Of a DNA stretch of 35,302 nucleotides, positions 18,139-26,454 are shown piece by piece. The stretch's first letter is position 1, and the number at the start of each line of letters is the position of its first letter. The position numbers and the translations under genes were made by a program. Under the pieces are notes generated by a model. It saw only the letters and a program-made list of their open reading frames with translations, had not been told where the DNA came from and made no database searches. The stretch is from positions 1 through 35,302 of the forward strand of contig JBOFWM010000071.1 in NCBI GenBank assembly GCA_051653625.1, in the 5' to 3' direction. This DNA comes from SFDP01 sp051653625 (lineage in GTDB: Bacteria > Bacillota > Clostridia > Lachnospirales > Lachnospiraceae).

Positions 18139-19893
18139 CTATAATTCTTCTTTTGATAATTGCGAATAAGCTATTTGTTGATATACATCACACGTATTCA
18201 TCAATTCTGAGTGTGTTCCCATACCAGCAATTTTCCCATCATCAATTACTAATATTTTATCTGCATCACGTATTGTACCAATACGTTGTGCAACTATTAT
18301 CTTTGTTGCATCTTTACAATCTCTTTTTAATGTTTCTCTTAGCTTACGATCCGTCTTATAATCAAGTGCTGAAAATGAATCATCAAAAATAAAGATTTCA
18401 GGCTTTCTATAAATCGCACGCGCAATAGATATCCTTTGCTTTTGTCCGCCCGAAAAATTTGTTCCACCTTGAGAAACATGCGCTTCATATTTCTTTTCCT
18501 GTTTCTCAACAAATTCAGCTGCTTGCGCTGTTTCAACTGCTTCTACAATATCAGAGTCTTTTTCTTCTTCTCTACCATTATCTCCGTACGTAATATTTGA
18601 TTTAATATCTCCAGTAAATAAGATTGCCTTTTGAGAAACATAACCAATTTTATTATGCAAACTATGTTGCTCATATTCTCTAACATTTACACCATTTACT
18701 AAAATTTCACCTTCTGTTGCATCATAAAAACGTGGAATTAAATTGATAATAGTACTTTTTCCACACCCTGTAGAACCAATAAGTGCAACTGTTTCCCCTT
18801 TGTTCGCAGTAAAGCTGATATTATGAATAACTTCCTCCCCTGCATCCGGATAACGAAATGAAACATTTTTAAACTCTACCGTTCCAACTAAATTATGAAT
18901 TCCATCTTTTTTCGTTCCATCTTTTATTGTTTCTTTTGTTTCAAGAACTTCTAAAATACGCTTTGCTGATACACTTGCTCTTGGAAGCATAATGAAAATA
19001 ATAACAAGCATCATAAATGACATCACAACTTGAATAGCATAAGAAGAAAATACAACCATATCTGAAAAAAGTGTGATTTTATCTGTCATATTTGCATTTT
19101 GAATTAAAATAGCACCTATCCAATAAATAGATAACGTTAATCCACTCATAATAAGTTGAATACTCGGCATTAATGTTGCCATAATTCTATTTGCAAAAAG
19201 ATTTGTACTTGTTAAATTATTATTAGCCACTTCAAATTTCTGTTCTTGATATTCTTCTGCATTATAGGCTCTAACAACATTTAACCCTGTTAATTGTTCT
19301 CTTGTAACACGATTCAAATCGTCTGTTAATTTTTGTATAATTCTAAATTTTGGCAAAGCAAATGATATACAAACTCCTACTACAATTAGTAAAACGCCAA
19401 CTGCCATTCCAGTAGAAAATGTCCACTGCCAACTTTTGTTTGAAATTTTAAGAAGTGCCCATATTGCCATAATTGGTGCTTTAATTAATGCCTGAAGTCC
19501 CATTACAATCAACATTTGCACTTGTGTGATATCATTTGTTGATCTTGTAATTAAACTTGCTGTCGAAAAATGTCCAATTTCTTCCATGGAGAATGCTTGC
19601 ACTTTATAGAATACTTTTTCTCGAACATTAGCCGAAAAATTAGTTGCAATTCTTGACGCTAAGATTGCAACTGCAATTGCACTTGCCAAACTACCAAATG
19701 CACATAACAACATTTTTCCTCCTGCACTTAATATTTCCCCCATAGTACTACCATCCGATTGAACTAAAGTTGTTATTTTCGCCATATAATCAGGTAGTGT
19801 TAAATCTAACCATACTTGAATTACAACAAAAGACAAACTTATTAGTGCAAGTATAATATCTTTTTTCTTCAAATTTTTAAATATACGTATCAT
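18139..19893 (-). CDS. ABC exporter half-transporter with degenerate ATP site (first gene of pair)
   Basis: This is the partner half of a heterodimeric ABC exporter, with six helices then an ATPase domain. Walker A (GSTGCGKST) and the signature (FSGGQ) are intact. The residue after Walker B is Asp (FIFDDSFSALD) where Glu normally catalyses hydrolysis, and the switch His is Gln (VAQRIGT). This is the usual asymmetric arrangement in BmrCD/TM287-288-type pairs, so it is not a sign of decay. The long frame begins 5 codons upstream, but that ATG has no ribosome site. GAAAGGA is encoded within those codons and stands 6 bases before the ATG at 19893, giving MIRIFKNLK, as in relatives. The promoter and palindrome are at 19921-19970. 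Confidence 0.9.
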   Translation of the reverse strand: MIRIFKNLKKKDIILALISLSFVVIQVWLDLTLPDYMAKITTLVQSDGSTMGEILSAGGKMLLCAFGSLASAIAVAILASRIATNFSANVREKVFYKVQAFSMEEIGHFSTASLITRSTNDITQVQMLIVMGLQALIKAPIMAIWALLKISNKSWQWTFSTGMAVGVLLIVVGVCISFALPKFRIIQKLTDDLNRVTREQLTGLNVVRAYNAEEYQEQKFEVANNNLTSTNLFANRIMATLMPSIQLIMSGLTLSIYWIGAILIQNANMTDKITLFSDMVVFSSYAIQVVMSFMMLVIIFIMLPRASVSAKRILEVLETKETIKDGTKKDGIHNLVGTVEFKNVSFRYPDAGEEVIHNISFTANKGETVALIGSTGCGKSTIINLIPRFYDATEGEILVNGVNVREYEQHSLHNKIGYVSQKAILFTGDIKSNITYGDNGREEEKDSDIVEAVETAQAAEFVEKQEKKYEAHVSQGGTNFSGGQKQRISIARAIYRKPEIFIFDDSFSALDYKTDRKLRETLKRDCKDATKIIVAQRIGTIRDADKILVIDDGKIAGMGTHSELMNTCDVYQQIAYSQLSKEEL

Positions 19894-19920
19894 CATTTTT
19901 CCTTTCATAAAAGCAATTTT

Positions 19921-19970
19921 AGATTATGATAATAATATCATAATCTAAACTGAAACTAAACTAGAATCAA
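19921..19970 (-). promoter_or_regulatory. Promoter and palindromic operator of the ABC exporter
   Basis: AGATTATGATA-ATAA-TATCATAATCT (19921-19946) is a perfect 11-bp inverted repeat. A possible promoter on the minus strand has TTGATT (19965-19970) and, 17 bases on, TAGATT (19942-19947), so the palindrome would cover the -10 and start site. There is no T-run, so it is not an intrinsic terminator for the HD-GYP operon. The binding protein (MarR or TetR type by shape) is not in the window. Confidence 0.55.
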
Positions 19971-19986
19971 AATTTTAATAAATAGA

Positions 19987-21618
19987 CTATATATTTTTAT
20001 TATTGTACTCATTAATTTTATCAAGTGCATTTAAAAATGCCTCCACAATGACTGGATCAAAACTTATTCCTGACTCTTCTTGTATGATTTTCACTGCTTT
20101 TTCAACAGTAAATGCTTCTTTATATACCCTTTTTGTAATTAATGCATCATACACATCACTAACTGACATAATACGGGCTGCTAGTGGAATATTCTCTTTC
20201 GACAACCCATAAGGATAACCTTTTCCATTCCATTTTTCATGATGATATAACGCGACATCTTTCGCAATTTTTAGATAACTATTTCCATCCATCTTACTTA
20301 AGACACTTTCAATAATATTTGCGCCTTCAATCGTATGTAATTTTATTTTTTCAAACTCCTCTTCCATTAATTTTCCCGGTTTATTTAAAATAAAATCGGA
20401 TACTTTGATTTTTCCAATATCATGAAGCGGTGCCGCATTCATTACATCAAGACAATACTGATCTGTTAAAACACTCTCATATTTATTCATTTTTCTTAAT
20501 TCATCTAAAATTAATTTTACAATAAAACTCGTTCTTTTGACATGTTGCCCTGTAGAATCATCTCTTTCTTCAATAATATTTGCTAAAGTAATTATAAATT
20601 CTTTTTCTATATATTGTATCTCTTTTGTTTTATTATATACCGCTTGCTCTAAATTTTTTTCGTAAAAATAACGTTCTGTTATATCATGTATAATAAGTCC
20701 CATTAAATTTTGAAGTTTATATTCATCAAAATTTTCTAAGTTTATTTCATATGCTTTCTCATTTAATACAATAATTTTGTTATTTTCCACCCATTTAAAA
20801 ATAGCTCTTTCATCTCTTTCTTCTATTAATTTTAAAAGTTGTTCTGAGCATTTATTTCCATATATTATTTCATTATCTTTTAAAAGAACTGTACCTATTT
20901 TAATATTATCAATAATTGCCGTTTTTGCGATAGGAACTGTAGCAAATAAATCATATTTTGAGATTAAGATAAGTATAATTCCACATGAAATCGTATAAAA
21001 TAATGCTGTAACATCATATCCATTTGTTACTCCTGTAAAATAAATTAACAATCCTAAAACAGGTACATTAAGTGATAATCCAAAATATAGAATCAACTTT
21101 TTTTCATGTGCTTTATCAAGTTCTCTGTATCTTTTAATTAATGTCCAGTCTGAAATAATGGCACATACTACAACATAAAACATATAGATGAAATACAATC
21201 TCCCCGGTTGTATTTCTAAATGAGGAAACACCCCATCATTTACAAAATAATATTCTTCATAATATAATCCATGTATTTCTGTTGTAAAAATAAATACTAA
21301 AAATACAAATGATACTGCATATAAGAAAAACTCTTCTTTTTTTGATACACTCACTCTACAATATTGAAATGTAAATACAACGAACAAAGAAATCATAAAT
21401 ACTTTTCCAAAATAAGATAATTTTGTCGTAAATAATGCCATTTCAGCTGATGTTACTATCATTTCATATGTATAAGATGTTGTATTTATTAATAATCCTA
21501 CTAATGCAAACAAAAAAACTGTTTGTTCTTTAGAAGTTCTCTTAAAATATACAAACAGTATTTCTGCCGCTATTAATACAATGCAAATTATTTGTATTGC
21601 TAATAAAAATTGATACAT
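19987..21618 (-). CDS. 7TM-PAS-HD-GYP protein, copy 3 of tandem (active-site intact)
   Basis: About 543 residues. Residues 1-225 form a seven-helix membrane sensor like the 7TM input of some histidine kinases. A PAS-like segment (about 230-310; IIDNIKIGTVLLKDNEIIY) and a short coiled linker (YFYEKNLEQAVYNKTKEIQ) follow, then an HD-GYP phosphodiesterase domain. The metal ligands and motif are complete: GQHVKRT, PLHDIGKIK, HTIEGA, HHEKWNGKGYP. By family it hydrolyses c-di-GMP to pGpG or GMP. GGAG lies 6 bases before the ATG at 21618, and all three paralogues then begin MYQ or MYN. It is last of three near-identical-architecture genes, spaced 16 to 30 bases from the gene before it. The signal sensed is unknown. 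Confidence 0.9.
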   Translation of the reverse strand: MYQFLLAIQIICIVLIAAEILFVYFKRTSKEQTVFLFALVGLLINTTSYTYEMIVTSAEMALFTTKLSYFGKVFMISLFVVFTFQYCRVSVSKKEEFFLYAVSFVFLVFIFTTEIHGLYYEEYYFVNDGVFPHLEIQPGRLYFIYMFYVVVCAIISDWTLIKRYRELDKAHEKKLILYFGLSLNVPVLGLLIYFTGVTNGYDVTALFYTISCGIILILISKYDLFATVPIAKTAIIDNIKIGTVLLKDNEIIYGNKCSEQLLKLIEERDERAIFKWVENNKIIVLNEKAYEINLENFDEYKLQNLMGLIIHDITERYFYEKNLEQAVYNKTKEIQYIEKEFIITLANIIEERDDSTGQHVKRTSFIVKLILDELRKMNKYESVLTDQYCLDVMNAAPLHDIGKIKVSDFILNKPGKLMEEEFEKIKLHTIEGANIIESVLSKMDGNSYLKIAKDVALYHHEKWNGKGYPYGLSKENIPLAARIMSVSDVYDALITKRVYKEAFTVEKAVKIIQEESGISFDPVIVEAFLNALDKINEYNNKNI

Positions 21619-21646
21619 TTCATTCTCCATTCAGATATCAACATAT

Positions 21647-23266
21647 TCAAATTTGGTCATTCATTTTATCATGTGCTCTTAAAAATGCTTCTACAATAAT
21701 AGGATCAAAACTTTTTCCTCTTTCCATCTTTATAATATAAATAGCTTCATCCAAACTATACGCTTCTTTATAAGCTTTTTTTGAAATTAAGGCATCATAT
21801 ACATCAGCAATTGAGATAATTCGTGCAGCAAGCGGTATTTCCTCGCCTATTAATCCATGAGGATATCCTTTGCCATTCCATTTTTCATGATGATATAATG
21901 TTACATCTTTTGCAATCTCTAAATAATTATTTCCATCTAATTTACTAAGTATATTTTCAATAATCTTTGCACCTTCCACAGTATGCGTTTTAATAATTTC
22001 AAATTCGTCTTCTGTTAGTTTATCTGGCTTATTTAAAATAATATCTGTAACAGTTATTTTCCCTATATCATATAGAAGTGCTGAATTAATTAAATCTAAA
22101 CAATACTGGTCGGTTAAACTCTCTTCAAATTTACCCATATCTTTTAATTCTTCAAGAATATATTTTACTATACGATTTGTTTGTTTTACATGATATCCCG
22201 AAAAATTAGCTCTTTCCTCAATGATATTTGCCAAACTAATTATAAATTCTTTCTCAATATACTGAATTTCTTTTGTTTTATCATATACTGCCTGTTCTAA
22301 ATTTTTTTCATAAAAATACCGATCGGTAATATCATGTATTGTTAATCCTTGTATATTTTGAATGTTATACTCATCAAACGTATCAAGTTCTAATTCATAT
22401 GCTCTTTCATTATATACTACAATTTTATTATTACTTGCCCATTCATGAATAAAAGTTTCTTCTCTTCTATTTATTAGTTCCATTAAATTTTCAAAATATT
22501 GATTTGCATAGATTACTTCATTGTCTTTTAAAAGAACTGTTCCAGCATTAATATTATCAATTACCGCTTCCTTTGCAATTGTAACCGTTCCAAACAAATC
22601 ATACTTTGAAATTAACATTAATATAATACCGCATGAAATAACATAAGATAAAGCAGTTGTATCATACCCTTCTATTATTCCAGAAAAATATATCAAAAGT
22701 CCTAAAAAAGGCATATTCATAGCAATTCCAAAATAAAAAATAACTTTTTTATCTTCCGTATCCTTTACACTCTTATATCGCCTAACAAGAATAACTACCA
22801 TTGCAATTAAATAGATTAAAAGATAAAAAATATAGGCATAATACATAATTCCTATACGAACCTCAAGATGTGGAAAATACCCCTCCTCTACAAATTCTAT
22901 TGTTGCATAATACAGCGTATGTTTCTCTGCTGTAAATACCAATGAAAGTATAAATATAGGTATCGTTAACAATATAATTTCTAGCCACTTACTTACTTTT
23001 ACTCTACAATAATAAAGAGTGAAAATCATAAAAAATGGAACCATATAAACTTTCCCAATATAGGAAAATTTTGTCAATAATAGCGCCATTTCAAATGTTC
23101 TTGATTCTATTTCATATGTATAGCAAATAACATAAAGTAATAAGCTTAAAAGCGCCAGTAAAAATACATTTTTTTCTTTTGATATTCTTTGAAAATAAAC
23201 AAATATAATTTCTATTACGATTAATATAATACAAAAAATTTGTATACCCAATAAAATTTGATACAT
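21647..23266 (-). CDS. 7TM-PAS-HD-GYP protein, copy 2 of tandem (HD motif altered)
   Basis: This has the same architecture and length (539 residues) as its neighbours. The HD dyad reads LLYDIGKI: Tyr399 replaces the metal-binding His, from a TAT codon (22070-22072) where the paralogues have CAT. The acidic pair before the first His is also lost (IEERANFSGYHV in place of IEERDDSTGQHV). HHEKWNGKGYP is intact. Loss of one bridging-metal ligand suggests weak or no phosphodiesterase activity, so it may bind c-di-GMP, sense, or dimerise with its paralogues. The start is the ATG at 23266, with AGAGG 5 bases before it; the upstream TTG is not supported. The reading frame is otherwise undamaged, so it is kept as a gene. 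Confidence 0.9.
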   Translation of the reverse strand: MYQILLGIQIFCIILIVIEIIFVYFQRISKEKNVFLLALLSLLLYVICYTYEIESRTFEMALLLTKFSYIGKVYMVPFFMIFTLYYCRVKVSKWLEIILLTIPIFILSLVFTAEKHTLYYATIEFVEEGYFPHLEVRIGIMYYAYIFYLLIYLIAMVVILVRRYKSVKDTEDKKVIFYFGIAMNMPFLGLLIYFSGIIEGYDTTALSYVISCGIILMLISKYDLFGTVTIAKEAVIDNINAGTVLLKDNEVIYANQYFENLMELINRREETFIHEWASNNKIVVYNERAYELELDTFDEYNIQNIQGLTIHDITDRYFYEKNLEQAVYDKTKEIQYIEKEFIISLANIIEERANFSGYHVKQTNRIVKYILEELKDMGKFEESLTDQYCLDLINSALLYDIGKITVTDIILNKPDKLTEDEFEIIKTHTVEGAKIIENILSKLDGNNYLEIAKDVTLYHHEKWNGKGYPHGLIGEEIPLAARIISIADVYDALISKKAYKEAYSLDEAIYIIKMERGKSFDPIIVEAFLRAHDKMNDQI

Positions 23267-23299
23267 ATTGTCCTCTTTCAAATAGTATATTTTAATTTC

Positions 23300-24925
23300 T
23301 TATTTATCATTGTATTCTATTATTTTATCAATAGTATTTAAGAAAGCTTCTACAATAATTGGATCAAAACTAATATTTGAATCATTCTTTATAATTTCTA
23401 TTGCATTTTCAATACTATACGCTTCTTTATATATTCTTTTTGAAATCAAAGCATCAAAAACATCACTAACTGACATAATACGCGCAGCAAGCGGTATTTC
23501 TTCTTCTTTTAACCCTAATGGATACCCTTCACCATTCCATTTTTCATGATGATACATTGCAATATCCTTTGCCATTTCCAAATAATTACTTCCTTCTATT
23601 TTATATGAAATGTTTTCAATTATCTTAGCTCCTTCATGAGCATGCTTTTTAACTTCCTCAAATTCTTCTTCTGTTAATTTTCTTGGCTTATTTAAAATTG
23701 TATCAGAAATTTTTATTTTTCCTATATCATGAAGTGGAGCAGCATGAATAAAATTAAGACAATATTGGTCTGTTAAAATATTTTCAAATTGATTCATCTC
23801 TTTTAATGATTCAAGTATCAACTTTACCATATGACTTGTCCTTTTTACATGAAACTCTGTAGAATCGTCTTTTTCTTCAATAACACTTGCTAAGGTAATA
23901 ATAAATTCTTGTTCAATATTCTGAATTTCTTTTGTTTTTTTATAAACTGCTTCTTCTAAATTTTTTTCATAAAAATAACGTTCCGTAATATCATGAACAA
24001 TTATTCCTAATAAATTTTGAATGTGATATTCATTAAAACTATCAATTTCTAATTCATATGCTTTTTTCTTATGTACTATTATTTTATTTTTTACACCCCA
24101 TTCAAAAATCGATGGTTCTTTTCTGTTATTAATAATTTCTATTATGTGTTCTGAATATTTGTTTGCATAGATAATTTCATTATCTTTTATTAAAATTGCA
24201 CCTATTTTTACATTATCAATAATCGCTTCTTTTGCTACTTCTATCGTACCAAATACATTATGTTTTAATATCAAAATAGATAATAATCCTGTTGATATAA
24301 CAAAAGATAACGCAGTTGTATCATAACCCTTTGTTATTCCAGAAATAAATACAATAAATCCTAATATCGGAAAGTTAAATGCAATGCTAAAGTATAAGAT
24401 TATTTTTTTTTGATTTCTATCTTTTATTTTTCTATATCTTCTAGTAAGTATAATTATAACCGTTAAAAAATATAAAAACAAATATAATAAAAACACATAG
24501 TATATAATTCCTTTTCCTAATACAAGGTGTGGGAAAACACCGTCCTCTGTATAGGAAATACTCGAATAATATAATACATGTTTTTCTGCTGTAAATATAA
24601 AAGATAATAATGTAATTGGTATAATTAAAAGTGCCACTTCTACAACTTTATTTATTTTTTCCCGACAATATAAAAAGCAAAAAAATAAAAAGAATGGTAG
24701 TATATACAATTTACCAACATATGCTAATTTTACCATCGATAATGCAGTTTCTTTTGAATCCGACATTATTTCAAATGTATAACACAAAATATTTATTAAA
24801 ACACAGGATAACACTGCCATAAAAACCATTTGTTCTTTTGATGTCTTTTGAAAATATACATATATTAATTCGGTTACAACAAATAAAATGCAAATAAATT
24901 GTATCGCTATTATTAAATTATACAT
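23300..24925 (-). CDS. 7TM-PAS-HD-GYP protein, copy 1 of tandem (active-site intact)
   Basis: A 541-residue paralogue and the first of the three in transcription order. It has a seven-helix N-terminal sensor (1-225), a PAS-like region, the linker YFYEKNLEEAVYKKTKEIQ and an HD-GYP domain with H399-D400 (PLHDIGKIK), H459-H460-E461 and GEGYP. Predicted role: c-di-GMP phosphodiesterase regulated by a membrane signal. AGAGGT precedes the ATG by 5 bases. It follows the small lysine-rich gene by 36 bases and precedes copy 2 by 33 bases (18 to the longer frame). Divergence among the three copies is greatest in the membrane part, which suggests different inputs with a shared output. Confidence 0.9.
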   Translation of the reverse strand: MYNLIIAIQFICILFVVTELIYVYFQKTSKEQMVFMAVLSCVLINILCYTFEIMSDSKETALSMVKLAYVGKLYILPFFLFFCFLYCREKINKVVEVALLIIPITLLSFIFTAEKHVLYYSSISYTEDGVFPHLVLGKGIIYYVFLLYLFLYFLTVIIILTRRYRKIKDRNQKKIILYFSIAFNFPILGFIVFISGITKGYDTTALSFVISTGLLSILILKHNVFGTIEVAKEAIIDNVKIGAILIKDNEIIYANKYSEHIIEIINNRKEPSIFEWGVKNKIIVHKKKAYELEIDSFNEYHIQNLLGIIVHDITERYFYEKNLEEAVYKKTKEIQNIEQEFIITLASVIEEKDDSTEFHVKRTSHMVKLILESLKEMNQFENILTDQYCLNFIHAAPLHDIGKIKISDTILNKPRKLTEEEFEEVKKHAHEGAKIIENISYKIEGSNYLEMAKDIAMYHHEKWNGEGYPLGLKEEEIPLAARIMSVSDVFDALISKRIYKEAYSIENAIEIIKNDSNISFDPIIVEAFLNTIDKIIEYNDK

Positions 24926-24961
24926 ATTTACCTCTTTCGAATGATGTTAAAATTAAAACTA

Positions 24962-25114
24962 CTATTTCTTTGTATGTTCTTGCATTGTTCCAATATATTT
25001 TACACCTTGCTGAACTTTTCCAACACCGATCTTTTTATCGCCTCCGAAAAAATTAGTCTTCTTTTTCTTTTCTTCTAGCAATTTTTTCATAAGTTCCATA
25101 TCTTTTTTCGACAT
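24962..25114 (-). CDS. 50-residue lysine-rich protein, function unknown
   Basis: A short gene with a good ribosome site (AGAGAGG 7 bases before the ATG). The protein begins MSKKDMELMKKLLEEKKKKT, a charged helix, then a glycine turn (NFFGGDKKIGVGKV), then QQGVKYIGTMQEHTKK. About a third of residues are Lys and there is no membrane segment or Cys. I do not recognise a family. It lies 36 bases upstream of the first HD-GYP gene with no terminator between, so it is probably the leader gene of that operon. It could be a small regulator or nucleic-acid or protein partner of the HD-GYP proteins, but nothing proves this. Confidence 0.7.
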   Translation of the reverse strand: MSKKDMELMKKLLEEKKKKTNFFGGDKKIGVGKVQQGVKYIGTMQEHTKK

Positions 25115-25132
25115 ATTAAAACCTCTCTTTTA

Positions 25133-25177
25133 TTATTCATTGTTAAAATCAAGTAATTTTAACATAATCATGAATAA
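25133..25177. promoter_or_regulatory. Nested inverted repeat in front of the small-protein/HD-GYP operon
   Basis: Inner arms TGTTAAAAT and ATTTTAACA (25141-25149, 25156-25164) have a 6-base loop. Outer arms TTATTCAT (25133-25140) and ATGAATAA (25170-25177) extend it across a 5-base bulge. It ends about 18 bases before the start codon at 25114 and lacks a T-run on either strand. It may be an operator or a structured leader. The rest of 25115-25305 holds no gene that I can see. Confidence 0.4.
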
Positions 25178-25305
25178 ATATCTAGTTTTCCTTAATAAAT
25201 CCTTTTATAATAAAAGCCTACAAACAATATATTTGACATTGTGATTTAATATGATATAACGTTATTACAGTTCTTTATTTAACTTAAATATTTTTCTATA
25301 TTACA

Positions 25306-25593
25306 CTACTTACAATATACTTCTTTTATTGTTTCTAAAAGTTTAAAGACTCTCTCATCTTTCACTTTATAAATAATAGTTTGTGCCTTTTTATCATAAT
25401 CTAAAATACCATTTGCTTTTAAAATTGCTAAATGTTGCGAAATTCCGGACTGTGTAATTTGCAATTTTTCTAATAATTCACTTACACTTTGTGGCTGTTT
25501 AGACAGTTCACAAAGAATAAGCAATCTATTTTCATTTGACAAAACTTTAAGAAGATCTGCAACCTCTTTTGCCTTTTTTTTCATCTCATCCAT
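25306..25593 (-). CDS. Two-cysteine ArsR-family repressor (SqrR/BigR/YgaV type)
   Basis: A 95-residue winged-helix repressor. The recognition helix region reads TQSGISQHLAILKANG and the wing KKAQTIIYKV. The metal-binding CxC of ArsR/CadC is absent. There are just two cysteines, C28 in RLLILCEL and C94 in the terminal VYCK, 66 residues apart. As I recall, the persulfide/redox sensors SqrR (Cys41/Cys107) and BigR have the same spacing and context, and YgaV ends similarly. Such proteins release DNA when the two Cys form a disulfide or tetrasulfide. GGAG lies 6 bases before the ATG. It is the last gene of a three-gene operon, 1 base after the membrane protein, and probably represses its own promoter (26385-26430). 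Confidence 0.85.
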   Translation of the reverse strand: MDEMKKKAKEVADLLKVLSNENRLLILCELSKQPQSVSELLEKLQITQSGISQHLAILKANGILDYDKKAQTIIYKVKDERVFKLLETIKEVYCK

Positions 25594-25594
25594 A

Positions 25595-26164
25595 CTATTC
25601 TCCTCTATTCTTCAATTTACAAATCCCTTGTGTCATCGTTCCCATCGGACAATATACACAAAAACCCCTAGGTTTAAAAAGAACCATAGTAACAATCCCT
25701 ATTATTGTTGATGTTAACATAACACTATAAAAACCATATGCATATTGCGCTATCCAAGGTGCAACATTTACTGTATTTGTAAACGCCCAAGGTAATTTGA
25801 ATGTCCAAAGCAAAGTTACTACCTCAGATAAATTCGTAGCTCCTGAAAAAACAAAATAAGTTGTAAGAACCATATTAAAAAACATAACCATAAAAAAAAC
25901 AAGAAAACCATATCTAAAGTACATTGTTCTCATAAATTTTGGTAAAGGCTTATTTCTTGATATTCGCTTGCCTAATTTTGCAAACAATTGACCTCTTCCA
26001 CAATATTTATTACAGTAATTTTTATTTCCTTTCATAATAGATATGAGCAATGGTGTTATAAAAAAAATCATTCCAAACCACGCAAAGAGAATATTAAAAA
26101 ATCCTAAAATAAAATACGTTATTTCGACAATCCAAAGATAATTATACCATTTTTTATTTTTCAT
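25595..26164 (-). CDS. NapH/NosR-like membrane 4Fe-4S protein
   Basis: A 189-residue membrane protein with about four to five helices. A cytoplasmic Cys group lies after helix 2 (YCNKYCGRGQLF), and a C-terminal cluster motif reads CVYCPMGTMTQGICK. This is the layout of the polyferredoxin membrane proteins NapH/NosR/RdxA C-terminal type. Such proteins pass electrons between a quinone or ferredoxin and a partner redox protein. The partner here is most likely the dicluster ferredoxin encoded just upstream, whose stop overlaps this start by 11 bases (translational coupling). GGGAGG sits 7 bases before the ATG. The terminal electron acceptor is not evident. Confidence 0.8.
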   Translation of the reverse strand: MKNKKWYNYLWIVEITYFILGFFNILFAWFGMIFFITPLLISIMKGNKNYCNKYCGRGQLFAKLGKRISRNKPLPKFMRTMYFRYGFLVFFMVMFFNMVLTTYFVFSGATNLSEVVTLLWTFKLPWAFTNTVNVAPWIAQYAYGFYSVMLTSTIIGIVTMVLFKPRGFCVYCPMGTMTQGICKLKNRGE

Positions 26165-26366
26165 ATTTCACCTCCCGATCTACTATTGCAATTACAGATG
26201 CTGGACACACTTTACTACATTTTCCACAACCAACACAGTTATTTAAATCAATTTTAGCTTTTATACCATAATTTATGGTTATCGCATTTAATGGACATTC
26301 ATTCATACAAGTTCCACAAGCAACACACAATGCAGATACCTCTGCTATTTTTTTACTTTTATACAT
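26154..26366 (-). CDS. 2x[4Fe-4S] ferredoxin
   Basis: A 70-residue bacterial-type dicluster ferredoxin with CVACGTCMNECP and CVGCGKCSKVCP, each followed by a short strand. The longer frame starts at a GTG within the promoter-proximal region. The ATG at 26366 has AAGGAG exactly 6 bases before it and is preferred. It is the first gene of the operon ferredoxin / NapH-like protein / two-Cys ArsR. It presumably donates or accepts low-potential electrons for the membrane partner. Confidence 0.92.
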   Translation of the reverse strand: MYKSKKIAEVSALCVACGTCMNECPLNAITINYGIKAKIDLNNCVGCGKCSKVCPASVIAIVDREVKYEK

Positions 26367-26384
26367 ATTATTCTCCTTCACTCT

Positions 26385-26430
26385 ATATATTAGTATTATC
26401 TAATATACTAATATATGATACATTTGTCTA
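26385..26430 (-). promoter_or_regulatory. Promoter and operator of the ferredoxin/ArsR operon
   Basis: On the minus strand TAGACA (26425-26430) and TATATT (26402-26407) are 17 bases apart, each one base from the sigma-A consensus. The perfect 12-bp inverted repeat ATATATTAGTAT / ATACTAATATAT (26385-26396 and 26405-26416, 8-base loop) covers the -10 and start site. A second overlapping palindrome ATATTAG/CTAATAT shares its left arm. The natural candidate ligand is the ArsR-type repressor of the same operon. Confidence 0.7.
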
Positions 26431-26454
26431 TAAGCAAATTTTTCCTTTTCTCAA

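Noticed and set aside
18139..19893. ABC half-transporter as a pseudogene because of missing catalytic residues
   Set aside because: The Glu-to-Asp and His-to-Gln changes are the normal state of one half in heterodimeric exporters. The frame and all other motifs are intact.
19921..19946. Palindrome as a terminator of the HD-GYP operon
   Set aside because: It has no GC-rich stem and no U-tract on the minus strand, and it overlaps the promoter of the next gene. An operator fits better.
19987..24925. CRISPR-like or short tandem repeats in this repetitive region
   Set aside because: The repetition is at gene scale (three paralogues). There are no short, evenly spaced identical repeats with unique spacers.
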